Part shown: positions 54,031-64,000 of the stretch, one piece after another
Numbering within the stretch: position 1 is the first letter of the stretch
Layout of the letters: every line of letters starts with the position of its first letter
Source: Nitzschia sp. pyKryTriq1
Lineage: Eukaryota; Bacillariophyta; Bacillariophyceae; Bacillariales; Bacillariaceae
Length of the DNA stretch: 64,000 bases
Assembly: GCA_956465555.1 (NCBI GenBank)
Contig: OY101115.1
Coordinates: 1,798,001 to 1,862,000, forward strand
Reading direction: 5' to 3'
The notes under the pieces: model-generated
The model's input: the letters and a program-made list of their open reading frames with translations, nothing else
Told to the model about the DNA's origin: nothing
The model's database searches: none
Position numbers and translations under genes: made by a program

Positions 54031-55200
54031 GATTTACAATAAGCGAAAAACAAGACTGGAACGGAAAAGAAAGAGAGTGAGATTACGAAAGTAGGTGGGG
54101 TATGATTACGAGTAATCGATACAGCTCAAGTACACGGTGGCACAACGAATGTATTTCGCGAAACACCACTCGAAATTCTCGCAACCAAAAGAAGCCGACT
54201 CTTGCACGACCATGACCATCCCATTATTCAGACCATACTACTAAATCCACAACAAACAACACAGAAAAACCGAGAGTCCATTTCATTTCTCACCTAACAA
54301 AAGAGATAGAAGCAGTTATTGCTTGGCTAAAGAGGAACTTCGTGCGGGCAAGAGCGACGGAAAGCGGATTGGTCCGCATCGGCGTCCCATTCATCCATGC
54401 ATGCATGGTGCATGGATGCGATGCATCTCCGTTTCTGCTTGACAAAGCGCGCATTGTCGTGGCTCCTGCCACAAAAATAGTAGCGGAGTAACAAGTAAAA
54501 TTTGAAGCTATGTCTGTCTTTCTCAGAAAATGAAAAGTAATGACCACTTGGACCGCAACTATCTCTGCATCCAGCCCCCGATTGGACCAATTATTGTTGC
54601 ATCCACGACCACCACCACCCACCATCGTTCTTGGATTACAACAAGTACCAGGTACATACCAGGAAGAACCAGGTACCTGGTTCTTTTCTTTTTGTTGCTC
54701 TTGTTCTCGAATGTTGACAATGTGACCATCATGTAGGGAGCCACGACTAATTACATTTTTCAAATAACCATGCTTTACAGGCAACAACGTGCAAACGTGA
54801 CAAAGTGTGCCACGTGGCACTTCAATCAAGCCGGAAACCGGGAAACCCGCAGGAAGTCGAATTATTCGACTCCTCCTCGAGAAGAAGCGTTCCGTTAGTT
54901 CCGTTGCGTTGACGCGACGGGCGGACGCGACAACCAACAAGGAGAGTTCTCGAAAGATATCGAAAAATCATGCGAAAAAAGTCGCTCACCGCTCACTGAC
55001 CGACCGGACGTCCGCTCTCGTGACTTTTCGCGCGGCATTGCATTGGCGGTTCTTCGTTCTTCGCGACGACCGACGGCCGACGACGGCCATGGAGGTCGAT
55101 CGAATCTTGCACGATATCGGTTTTCTCACTTTTGCAAGCTGCTTCCTGTGTACCATTGCCATTATTATTTGACGACTAATTACACCACAACCCTCGAACC
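54031..55200. promoter_or_regulatory. Divergent region between uL14 and calreticulin
   Basis: The region is about 1.2 kb long. It contains a HindIII-free palindromic CATGCATGCATGG-type run near 54394-54415, a CCACCACCACC stretch near 54607, and AGTACCAGGTACATACCAGG near 54641. Short frames (for example 54807-55172) lack domains and ATG support, so none is called. It probably contains both promoters. Confidence 0.4.
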
Positions 55201-56705
55201 ATGAAGTTCTCTCTTTGCGCTGTCTTGGCTGCCGCATGTGTGGCCCCCTCTGCCGCCGAAATTTTCATGAAGGAGCAATTCAACGACGATGTAAGTGGAA
55301 CCGTCCGAACGCGGCACACCGCCTGTGGGTCGGTCACAAATATCACAAGCCCGAAAAACTGCCACTTGCCACGTTCCGAATCAAACATCATCGAGAACAA
55401 TCGCACTTGACCTGCGAGATTCTAAACGATGAGGACTACTCACGAACACTCTGACTCATATACGTCCATGTTTTTGACTTGCAGGCCTGGACCTCACGGT
55501 GGACGGAATCGTCGAAATGGAAGCCCGCGAGTGAAATGGGAAAGTGGAAGCACACCGCTGGACAATGGTACGGTGACGCCGAGGACAAGGGAATCCAGAC
55601 TTCCGAGGACGCCCGATTCTACGGACTGTCTGCCAAGATGGATAAAACCTTCACTAGCGGCGACAAGCCCCTTGTCATCCAATATTCCGTCAAGCACGAG
55701 CAAAACTTGGACTGTGGAGGCGCCTACATCAAATTGCTCCCTGGTGGAGACAAGTTCGACTCGGCCAGCTTTGGTGGCGACACACCCTACGCGGTGATGT
55801 TTGGACCAGATGTGTGCGGTACTTCGAACAAGAAGACCCACGTCATTCTCCACTCCGACAAGAAGGACGATAATTTGCTCATCAAGAAGGAAGTTTCCAC
55901 GGAAACAGACGACTTGACGCACTTGTACACTCTCATCTTGAACCCCGACAACACGTTCCAAGTTCTCATTGACAACAAGTCGGTGCGAAAGGGAGCTCTG
56001 GATGAGCACTTCGACTTCTTGGCCGAAAAGGAAATCAAGGACCCCGACGCCTCCAAGCCCGCCGACTGGGTGGATCAGGCCAAAATGCCTGACCCCGAGG
56101 ACAAAAAGCCAGAAGGCTGGGACGATATTCCGGCGGAAATCGCCGACCCTGATGCCACCAAACCCGAGGACTGGGATGACGAGGACGATGGTGAATGGGA
56201 ACCTCCTATGATTGACAACCCAGAATACAAGGGACCATGGAAGCAGAAAATGATCGACAACCCCGATTACAAGGGCAAGTGGGTACACCCAATGATCCCA
56301 AACCCCGACTATGAGTACGACGAGGGCATGTACAAGGTTTGCAAGGATGGATGCACACATGTTGGTTTCGAAATTTGGCAAGTTAAGACGGGTACCCTGT
56401 TTGACGACATTATTGTGACGGACAGCGTAGAGGAGGCCGAAGCCTTTGCCCAGGAGACTTTCTTCAAGAAGAAGGACGCGGAAAAGACGATGTACGACGA
56501 ACATATGGAAAAGGAACGGGCAGCAGAAGGAGATGCGGTGAGTGACGAGTGGAGCTTGGCTCACGATTTTTCGTCGACGTTTCCGTGACGCGCGCAAAAC
56601 TCAATAACATTATTTTTTCTTCTCTCTCTGTCTAACCAGGAGGACGACTATATGGGTGATATGGGTGACTTTGACATGGGCGATATGATGGGTGACGAAC
56701 TCTAA
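55201..56705 (+). CDS. CRT: Calreticulin, ER lectin chaperone with short Met/Asp-rich tail
   Basis: Three exons: 55201-55290, 55485-56537 and 56640-56705 (402 residues); introns 194 and 102 bases, GT-AG, phase 0. Signal peptide MKFSLCAVLAAACVAPSAAE. The globular lectin domain has KHEQNLDCGGAYIKLLPG and FGPDVCGTSNKKTHVI; the P-domain has the three repeats of type IxDPDAxKPxDWD (IKDPDASKPADWVD, MPDPEDKKPEGWDD, IADPDATKPEDWDD) then GEWEPPMIDNPEYKGPW and two more. The protein ends DMMGDEL, a KDEL-like retention signal with Gly first. The usual long Asp/Glu calcium-storing tail is replaced by a 22-residue MGD-rich exon. It folds glycoproteins in the ER with calnexin. Confidence 0.94.
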
Positions 56706-56925
56706 TTTTGCCTCTCCAATGCAGTACAGTAGCCGTCGAAGTAGCTTTTCTGACGTAATTATTGTGAAACGTTTCTTGTCTACATCATTGGGATGCTGAC
56801 AAAAATCGTTTCGCAGCTTTGGTCAGCTTCCAATCGATTGAACCAATATATGATTTCAGTGTCGTTGTATTGTACTGTGATATACTTTCCGTACTGTAGG
56901 CGCTGAATCCATCGCTCCAACTTCG

Positions 56926-58623
56926 TTAATCTTTAGGATTAAACGTTCGCCCACGGCGGGTTGCCGTTCGGCCCAAGTCCTCCGTATCACGCTTGTCATC
57001 GAGACCATAGCGCCTTGCTATATTACCCAGCCAACTCAACGTTTCTACCACGATGCCACCCGAACCAACAATGGCTACGATAGGTCGCACAAAAGTTGAC
57101 GCCGGGTTTTTGTCGCTGTCGGTTTGAAAATGATGTAGGGCTTGGTTCGAGGCACCATCCAGACGAATCTTTCCCACGGATCCTGTTTCGCCCCTCAGCT
57201 TGCGATCAAAACGACTGTCGGGCTCGGCACTTTTATTTTCAAGCCATCCATCCAATACGCGGACATTCTTCAATACAAGAGGGAGTGACTTTTCCTTCGC
57301 TGTAAAGGCCTTGGTCTGCACTCGAATTGGGTCTTCTGATACAGGCAGGGATTTTTGATCGATTTCTTCCAACATTGACAAAAGATCATCAAATTCTTCA
57401 TCATCTTCATCCAAAAGAACCATATCAACATCAACAGAAGATGACTCTGTGCAAGATATCATTCTCAGATCGGTCTCCACTTTGCGATCCATGGTGACAT
57501 GGATGGTGCCTGCGTTAGCCTTCAGAATAGACACCGAATCAGGTGCTATACTGTCAAAATGTACACGGCATGACACCACATCGGCTGGGTTTGAAGCATC
57601 GTCAGTGCAAGTAGTGTCAATAAATACTTCACAGCTTCCATTCACTCCTCCCATATCCACAACGGGGAAAGGTTGGTCGGTCTTCTGATCAATAGCATCT
57701 GGAGGTCGGGCCGCTGCTCGAACCGTGACATGGCCATGATTTGACTTGACACGAACAGCCTGGCGCTTCTTCCCAGAATATTGAACAACAATACTTGCAT
57801 CTCCAGTGACGTAAAAGGAGCTCATGTCGCAAATTGCACCTCCGTCGTCAGCATCGAAAATAATGTCCGCTTCAGTCTCGTCACGACGTTCTCTACTGCC
57901 AGTCTTGTCGATTCGAATATTGCAAGACCTAGCATGCACGCGTTTTGCCCGGAATCGTCCCGACTCTGGTAGCCTGATAGTAAGAGACTCTGCCTCGAGT
58001 AAGTCCGAAGAATATATCGTATTTCCAGCACCCTGAGCCTCGACGTCAATGGAATGACCCCTCAACTTTTGAAGCGTGATGCTACCGTCGGCAGTTTTGA
58101 TTCGAACATCTCCTTCAATCTTGTTCTGTATGGTAACAGAGCCACCCTGACTCAGATCACATTCAATATTTACTTTTTCTGGAACTTCCAATGCCAAAGT
58201 AGTTCCTGAAAAAGCACTGGCGATCTCGGTATCAAGAGGATCGTCGGACACTTCCGTTACACTCATTCCATCTGTCTCCATTTCTGAGTCCGGCATTATC
58301 AGAGAGTCTTGTTCTTCATCAGTCTTCCTTATTTTTTCATCCGTCCGGTGGTTTTCTTCCATCAATTCAACTAATACGTGGGACTCGTCACGCCCCATCG
58401 ATGTTAACCGATCTGCCTGCTGGGAAATCTTCAAACCAAATTTGACTTTGGGTTCTTTTTCTTTTTGAATCATGGATATCACACCATCATCACGCCACTT
58501 CGACTTTATGAAGACATTCGATTGCTTGACTGTCGACCTAATGGAAAGTGTACTCCCTTGCTGGAGAGTGGGGAGCATTCTGGGCAGCCAACGTCGAAGA
58601 ATCTCTGTGCTTCGATTGCTCAT
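56926..58623 (-). CDS. FAM185A-like protein with DUF4097-type beta repeats
   Basis: Single exon, 565 residues, ATG at 58623-58621. After an N-terminal helix and acidic linker, residues 150-400 are a run of short beta strands with the style of DUF4097 adhesin-like solenoids: VNIECDLSQGGSVTIQNKI, GDVRIKTADGSITLQKLRG, SIDVEAQGAGNTIYSSDL, AESLTIRLPESG, ASIVVQYSGK and VRVKSNHGHVTVRA. The same fold is found in human FAM185A, whose function is not known. Here the acidic loops (DEDDEEFDDLLS) separate the solenoid from a C-terminal part with a hydrophobic stretch (ASTFVRPIVAIVGSGGIVVE). A short basic N-terminus (MSNRSTEILRRWLPRML) may be a mitochondrial signal (inference). Confidence 0.7.
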   Translation of the reverse strand: MSNRSTEILRRWLPRMLPTLQQGSTLSIRSTVKQSNVFIKSKWRDDGVISMIQKEKEPKVKFGLKISQQADRLTSMGRDESHVLVELMEENHRTDEKIRKTDEEQDSLIMPDSEMETDGMSVTEVSDDPLDTEIASAFSGTTLALEVPEKVNIECDLSQGGSVTIQNKIEGDVRIKTADGSITLQKLRGHSIDVEAQGAGNTIYSSDLLEAESLTIRLPESGRFRAKRVHARSCNIRIDKTGSRERRDETEADIIFDADDGGAICDMSSFYVTGDASIVVQYSGKKRQAVRVKSNHGHVTVRAAARPPDAIDQKTDQPFPVVDMGGVNGSCEVFIDTTCTDDASNPADVVSCRVHFDSIAPDSVSILKANAGTIHVTMDRKVETDLRMISCTESSSVDVDMVLLDEDDEEFDDLLSMLEEIDQKSLPVSEDPIRVQTKAFTAKEKSLPLVLKNVRVLDGWLENKSAEPDSRFDRKLRGETGSVGKIRLDGASNQALHHFQTDSDKNPASTFVRPIVAIVGSGGIVVETLSWLGNIARRYGLDDKRDTEDLGRTATRRGRTFNPKD

Positions 58624-60063
58624 TGCGATAGGTAACGCCTGTGATCCGCGATGCCAAGAAGGAAAATATCTCGAAAATAATTCAACAACCTCACCGCTCC
58701 TGTGAACTCATAATGTGATGATTTGGGACAATGCGTGGTCAGCAGCCGCTGGTCACGATTGGCGACTTCGTACAGAACAAGACGAGGACGACGACGATGA
58801 TGATTCAGCATATCATCTCTTTTCGCTCTCGATCTTCGAAATAATCTTGAAGAAGCATCATTGTCGTGAATTGGATTCGCGATGTACAGAAACAGTCCCA
58901 AATGGAGATCCAATCGGATGAGTCTGCAATTCAATCGGACGGTAGTCTTGGAAGCGACGTTCCAGCGGAAACTATTGTTTACTATACATGAAGAATGAAC
59001 AATACAATCCAACGATTGTGATTCCCTAAACGGAGCGAAAGGCTACCATAACAGGAAAGGATGTGGGATAGAGATATAGACAGTTGGGAGCGAATATTAG
59101 TATCTTCATCGCGGAAGATATGATTAATTGGATTCCGCAGTTCTAAGACTGACCGGCGAGAGCAAAGATCCAAACCCAACAAATGGAGTTATCAAAGGTA
59201 GAATAACATTGTCATAATCTCGAGTTTGAGACGAAAGTTTACTTTACTTTACTTTACTTGAGACAGGTTCGTGCATCAGAAGATCAGACGAACTACTAGC
59301 AATACAACACGACACGGGACTGAGGAAGTGGTCCCACGAGTCATCAGTCAGCTGACGAAGAACAGACTACGGAGATTTCAACACATCATCATGTCATCAT
59401 CATCATCGCATCAATGAATGAAATCCGCTGTCCGCCGCCGTGCGTGCGTCCGCCGACCGAAATGAAGAATCATCAATCAGTCAATCTAGTCTAACGCGCG
59501 CTTGTATATACTGTTAGTTACTATTCGTACGTACTGTAGACTACTGTAGTACGCCGCCCCCCCCAGAACGAAGGGGGAGGCTGCGAGCAGATGCGCGGCT
59601 TGCTCGCCAAAGACGAAGGACATCATCTTCAGAGACCACTGACGCATGTATTTGCTAAAAAAGACACACAAAGTCTCAATTTCACGCCATTTTCAAAGCG
59701 CAGCTTGCACGTATCCGCCGGACGTCACACATGCCAATTGAAACCACGCATTTGATTGGAGGTGACACTGTTGTCCATAAGAAATATCACGGTTTACAGG
59801 CATTTATTTTGCTACAGATTTATTTCTTAGTAAATAACAAATAAAAACATTCAAAGACACATATTTTACAGCTCATTATTGCGTAAAAGCATCGCAACCT
59901 AAACGGTTACTTCCATCCAAATTTGTTTGACGATGATGCCTCTCATTCTAACATTGGAGGTCTCTTGCTTGGATGAGTCAAGCAAGGCTTTTAACTTTCA
60001 AATTGCAACCCCGGAAGACTAGAATTGCATCATCATTCATCAAAGAAAGAATAATACTTGGAA
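58624..60063. other. Gene-poor stretch before NF-YC
   Basis: The stretch contains a short TTTACTTTACTTTACTT microsatellite near 59235-59256, ATC/ATG-type triplet repeats near 59386-59412, and a C-rich run with a following G-rich run (near 59551-59580) that could form a small hairpin. I see no gene; frames here have no domains. Confidence 0.5.
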
Positions 60064-60986
60064 ATGACGTCTATGCATGTACCCGGCCAAGAAATGGATG
60101 AAGGTTTGGAGGAGATGTGGAATGAGTCCACTCTAGGGATATCAACTATCGACCCCGGTACGTAGTGAACGGCTTATTAATCATGTTTATCGGACCAGGC
60201 GGAAGCCTTTCCCACACGGTTTGGAAAGCCTGTCTTGAAAAATTCTTCCTAGCACTCCACTGACTTTTGCCCTTGCCTTCTATAGCCTCCGAAAATTGGA
60301 AGATCCAAACGTTACCGTTAGCTCGGATCAAGAAGATAATGAAGAGCGAGGAGTTTATCATGCAGGAAATGGAAAAGGACAAGGAGCAAAAAGCAATCGA
60401 CGAAGGGAATAACGCTGATGCGGACAAACCAATGCTGAAATTCATGATTTCTGGTGAGGCACCGGTACTGATGAGCAAAGCATGCGAACTCTTGATCAAA
60501 GACCTTTCGTTTCGGGCCTGGAGGCACACCGAGAGGAATAGACGAAGAACACTTCAGAGACAAGATTTGCACGCTGCTGTTGGGGAAAGCGAAGTGTACG
60601 ATTTTCTCATTGATATTGTACCGAGGGTGACGACACCAAAGACCTCCGTACCAGGATTAGACGCTGCAGCTGCTGCCGCCGCAGCAGCCATGACCCCACC
60701 TCTCCCTCCTGGTATACCCATGGGAGCTATCCCGACAGCGTTGCCCAATGTGGTCCCTCCAATGAATGCTCCACCACTTGGGGGGCAACCGATGCCAGGA
60801 GGAATGGATAGTAGCATGATGCAGCAAATGCAACAACCGGGTATGATGCAGCAGTATGCCGACCCGCAACAGCAGCATCATTATCAGTACATGGGGATGG
60901 TTGCAGCTCCCACTTCGGATTCGCAGGCGCAGCAATGGTCAGCACATTCAGTGCCGGATAGTGGAACCACCCCGCAGACAAGCTAG
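60064..60986 (+). CDS. NFYC: NF-YC/HAP5 subunit of the CCAAT-binding factor
   Basis: Two exons, 60064-60157 and 60286-60986 (264 residues); a 128-base GT-AG intron in phase 1. The histone-fold begins right after the junction: LPLARIKKIMKSEEFIM, ISGEAPVLMSKACELLIKDL, RAWRHTERNRRRTLQRQDL and EVYDFLIDIVPR. Between helix 1 and helix 2 is an insert of about 20 residues (EKDKEQKAIDEGNNADADK) that is longer than in animals and plants. NF-YC pairs with NF-YB and then NF-YA to bind CCAAT boxes. The C-terminal half is Pro/Ala/Gln/Met-rich, as in activation domains. Several Mets near the start are possible; the first is used. Confidence 0.9.
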
Positions 60987-61476
60987 CGGAATCTATTATC
61001 ATGTAGGACCAAGCTAGATAGCACATATCAATGGGATAACGATTTGCTACCTGTTTGACAACTTCAAGTCTGTAGCAACGCCTTACTAAGCAAATTCAAC
61101 AAGACTCTAGGTGACCAAGAGGCCTGGCCAGCTCACATCGTCGACGGACGTAGAAAACCACAGGGGGCTTTTGGGGAAGATATCCCTGAGAAGACCATGG
61201 CCACAAGAGTACGTTTCAACACTTCTGGTTCAAACCATTGGTCTCGGAAGTCTGGAAAGTTGGATTGGAACCCAGTCGGCTTGTGAATTCTGAATTCCTT
61301 GGCTTCACTGCGTGCGATATTTGATTCGCCTTTGAGGCTTTTTGCAGAGCGAGCTTGCATACGACGATACGACAAGCAGCGCGCCTTATAACGGTACGAC
61401 GTACTCCGGAGTAGGAGTCCGAAGTATGATAGAAGCACGACCCCGACATACTGGTAGGGCACACAAGTATACTCTC
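60987..61476. other. Convergent gap after NF-YC
   Basis: The gap holds 3' UTRs of NF-YC and the coiled-coil gene. No gene or clear repeat was found. Confidence 0.4.
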
Positions 61477-62248
61477 TCAAAGCGCGAAGAAATCTGTGAG
61501 GGCATTTTGCACGTTCCGTATTTGGACTGCCTCCATTGAACCACTTGCAGCAAGAATTTCGTGTGGACTTTTATACCGTTGCTGATCGTTCGCACTGCTG
61601 CTGCGGTTGTTGTTGTTGTTGTTACCCAGGGTCTCATTATTTGAAGCCTGGGATCCACCTGTCGTACCGGGTCTTTCACTAATCAGATGGCGTACGTTGC
61701 GTATTGAAGCATTGGAGGAACTAGGAGAATCTCCTTTCTTGTCATACTGGGCGTGCAAGGGGGCGTGGCTTGAGTAGTCAGAAACAGAGCGAGCTACAAA
61801 AAAATAGTATCGACAACACACTGTACCGACGTACCTTCCGCTGAAGCATCTTTTGAATGTCTTGGTCCTTGCGGTATACCTGGTGAATGAGCTTTGCATT
61901 CTTAGATTTTTCTTGTTTCACAATGTCCTTCCAATGATCCCGATCTGACTCCAACTCTTTGAATTTTGACGCCCACTCGCGTTCCCTCTGCTCTAAGGTT
62001 GTTTCCAGTTGTGCTCTTCCTCTGGACTCTTGTTCAAGACGGGTTTCTAGGTCTCCATGAACTCTCTCCAACTCATTCAGCCTTCGCTGTTGATTATCAA
62101 TCATCCGAAGACATGATTTCAATTCTTGTACCTCCTCAGTGACTAGACGCTCGAACAGCGGGGTTGGAGGAGGCTTGTGGGGACCATTGCTGTTCGATTT
62201 ATTATCCTCCATTCCGTGATGACCGTTCGCACTGCTGAGAGATTGCAT
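61477..62248 (-). CDS. Small coiled-coil protein
   Basis: Two exons, 61835-62248 and 61477-61746 (227 residues). The 88-base intron begins GTACGT; its acceptor was chosen as the CAG at 61747-61749 because it is the only one in phase that keeps the good downstream frame open. Residues 30-138 form a long coiled coil (VQELKSCLRMIDNQQRRLNE, LETRLEQESRGRAQLETTLE, REREWASKFKELESDRDHWK). The second exon is Ser/Asn-rich and ends PHEILAASGSMEAVQIRNVQ...DFFAL. No enzymatic domain. It may be a scaffold or adaptor; I do not recognise a family. A second Met lies at residue 13. Confidence 0.7.
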
Positions 62249-63160
62249 TCTCCTTTATAAATGACAGACAGCAGCGATTGGTCCTTTTTATATCTGAAAG
62301 CAGTACTTCGTTGGTGCCATGAATAGCTGATGGCTGCCGGTGTATGCTTTTCAAATAACCCTATCTAGCTAGGCAAAAGCTTCCCTGCGAAGAATCAATC
62401 AGCCGGCAGTATCAGTGAAGAAACCTGGTCGTCCCGGTACAGTAATGTGCAGCCGAATGCCCTTGCCTGCGTGCTGGTGTACGATACTTGTAAAAGATAG
62501 TAGAACGAAGAAAGGATAGCAGGAAAAAGAGGGTTGCGCGAAGACGACGAGTAGTAGAAAGTATCGTACAGGTGCAAGTTTGGACTGGGCTCTGGGCTCT
62601 ACCGGTATGCTACCACGAGTACTCGTACCGGTACTGGAAGGAACAGTTTCAGAAGATGCGGCAGATTGAAGCACCACACGCTAGCACGGAGACCGCGGAG
62701 CGCGAAGACCAGCATCTGCAAGACGGTGATGATGATGCAGGCGAGCGAGATCTTCGGCGAAGCGCGCTCGCAGCCCCGCGCACAAAAATAAAAATGAGCA
62801 AACTAAATAAGCGAAGTGTGATCGACTCATTCGACTGTATCTTGAGACACGGGGACGGCTGGCTCGTCCCAGAAAAAGATTAGAATAACGGCCGAGGCAA
62901 TAAAGAACCTGTACCGGTACATACAAGTACTGTATCAAATAGGAGGAATGTGCCGGCAGGCGTGCTGCACAGTTCTGCGTGGTGTGGCAGAGCCTGCCCT
63001 CATCACTTTTTCGTTTTTTCCCCATTTTTTGGTCGCGAAGATAGATATTGCCAATTCCAACGTTTTTATTATTTTGGATTGTGTTCCCACTCCATATGAT
63101 ACAGTAATAGCACACCATTGCAAGTCATAGGTCTACACAACAAAGTCAAAAGGAACGACC
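62249..63160. other. Intergenic gap with GTAC strings
   Basis: The gap contains CTACCGGTATGCTACC and GAGTACTCGTACCGGTACTG near 62598-62638, and CTGTACCGGTACATACAAGT near 62910. A GATGATGATGCAGG-type triplet repeat lies near 62726. No gene supported. Confidence 0.5.
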
Positions 63161-64000
63161 ATGTTACTCTTGAATTATCGCACCATTGTTTTGGTGCTGC
63201 TGTGGCAGTTACGATTCTTCGTCAAGGCGCAAGATGAATGCAAGAATGATACATTCCCAGTGGGCAGCTACTGCGAGGATGTTTATACTTGGGAAGACTT
63301 TGCAGCCTGGGTCGATGACTCAGTTCCTGGAGATGAACTATATCTCTGTCCCTTCGACATTGAGAAGGGGGACCAACCTTCTCTTACGATTTCGTGGGGT
63401 CTAGCCATTATCTGCGTGCGGACTAATGTAACCGACAGTTGCACTATTCAAGGATCTGGGATACTCATTGATGTCCAGACAAGTGAAGACACTTTGTTTC
63501 AAGGTCTAGACTTCGCGGACGGCGATGATCATGCTGTTCACATTTCGTCACTGGATGGAAATAGTAGCGCGGTGACTCGTAATTTCTGCTTCTGTACTTT
63601 CACAGGGTAAGTTTTGGTAGGGGGTGGATACACGACGAGGACAACAATTATTATTTGTACACTTCGGCTCTAACAGACAGCTTCCGTGTATCAGAATTAA
63701 GCGGTTGAGCACTGCACGAGGTGGAGCGCTTATGACGCAAAACAATGCGGGTATCGTAAATCTTTTCTACTGCTATTTCGCAGACAATTACTCCGCTACT
63801 CGAGGGGCAGCCATTTACACCCGAACAAACCAGCTGAACGTCGTCGGGTGCCGATTTATTGACAACTCAGGTAAGCCAGAAAATATTCGCACGCATTCAC
63901 TAAGACGAAAAGATTCTAATCACCATCACCATTGTAGCGCTGGAATGGGGCGGAGCCATTTTCTGTGCCGCCGAAGGTAATATGTATGTCGAGGGCTCGA
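63161..64000 (+). CDS. Start of a secreted right-handed beta-helix protein (cut by window edge)
   Basis: Three exons are visible: 63161-63606, 63677-63870 and 63938-64000, the last running off the edge; introns of 70 and 67 bases are GT-AG and in phase. The N-terminus is a signal peptide (LLLNYRTIVLVLLWQLRFFV). The protein has WEDFAAWVDDSVPGDELYLC, IQGSGILIDVQTSEDTLFQG, then a cascade of beta strands with alternating Asn/Gly/Cys (GGALMTQNNAGIVNLFYCYF, RGAAIYTRTNQLNVVGCRF, WGGAIFCAAEGN) typical of pectate-lyase-like right-handed helices. Such proteins in diatoms are secreted or surface-bound, but the substrate, if any, is unknown. Only about 235 residues are present. Confidence 0.75.

Noticed and set aside
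54807-55172. 121-codon plus-strand frame upstream of calreticulin
   Set aside because: Non-ATG start, no domain, and located in a divergent promoter region.
55494-56597. 367-codon minus-strand frame
   Set aside because: Antisense to calreticulin exon 2; hydrophobic composition is the mirror of Asp/Lys-rich codons.
59235-59256. TTTAC microsatellite as a possible origin or telomere-like repeat
   Set aside because: Only about three to four units, with no flanking feature.
1-64000. tRNA, rRNA or CRISPR features
   Set aside because: Scanning for B-box-like GGTTCGA strings and their reverse complements found only matches inside coding exons without cloverleaf potential; no rRNA or spaced-repeat array was seen.

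Overview
Organism. The window is nuclear DNA of a eukaryotic alga, most likely a pennate diatom (inference). The reasons are: a DUF6824-type domain (PTENDVLLGRGGRSNHHPGN), which I know mainly from diatoms; at least two proteins with bipartite plastid presequences of the A-F/A-W type; short GT-AG introns of about 60-250 bases; dense host genes; and fragments of Copia-type elements. There is no sign of bacterial operons. I could not name the species. Layout. 1-135 is the 5' end of a minus-strand gene cut by the window edge, followed by about 2 kb of gene-poor DNA with a Copia fossil. 2.3-10.8 kb carries a DUF6824 protein, an amidohydrolase, a plastid glutaredoxin, Nup54, a plastid protein with two NTF2-like domains, and a novel membrane protein. 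11.3-11.8 kb holds a tyrosine-recombinase fossil. 12.4-14.3 kb has COQ3 and mitochondrial uS9, convergent. 14.7-16.0 kb is a nested repeat block. 16.3-28.0 kb has a two-RRM protein, TRIP13/PCH2, a two-HMG-box protein and the spliceosomal helicase BRR2. 28.5-35.9 kb holds DNA topoisomerase II flanked on both sides by copies of one dispersed repeat. 36.3-40.7 kb is a six-exon TMEM94 homologue. 41.3-45.4 kb has gamma-SNAP and a secreted LRR protein with a Pro/Thr stalk. 45.4-47.5 kb is gene-poor with a second Copia fossil. 47.6-64.0 kb has a cysteine-rich type I membrane protein, a small unknown protein, ABCE1, uL14, calreticulin, a FAM185A-like protein, NF-YC, a coiled-coil protein and the start of a secreted beta-helix protein. 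How it works together. Most genes are single-copy housekeeping functions: splicing, topology, ribosome recycling and translation, vesicle fusion, ER folding, ubiquinone synthesis and the nuclear pore. They are not a pathway cluster. The spliced models given here were built by hand: every junction is GT-AG, phases agree, and the joined reading frames restore family motifs across the junctions. What stands out is outside the genes. Nearly every intergenic gap contains GTAC-rich palindromic strings (GTACCGGTAC, TACAAGTACTCGTAC and relatives). There is a repeat block with conserved flanks and swapped interiors. The plastid glutaredoxin has an 8-base tandem duplication exactly between its targeting presequence and its mature frame.
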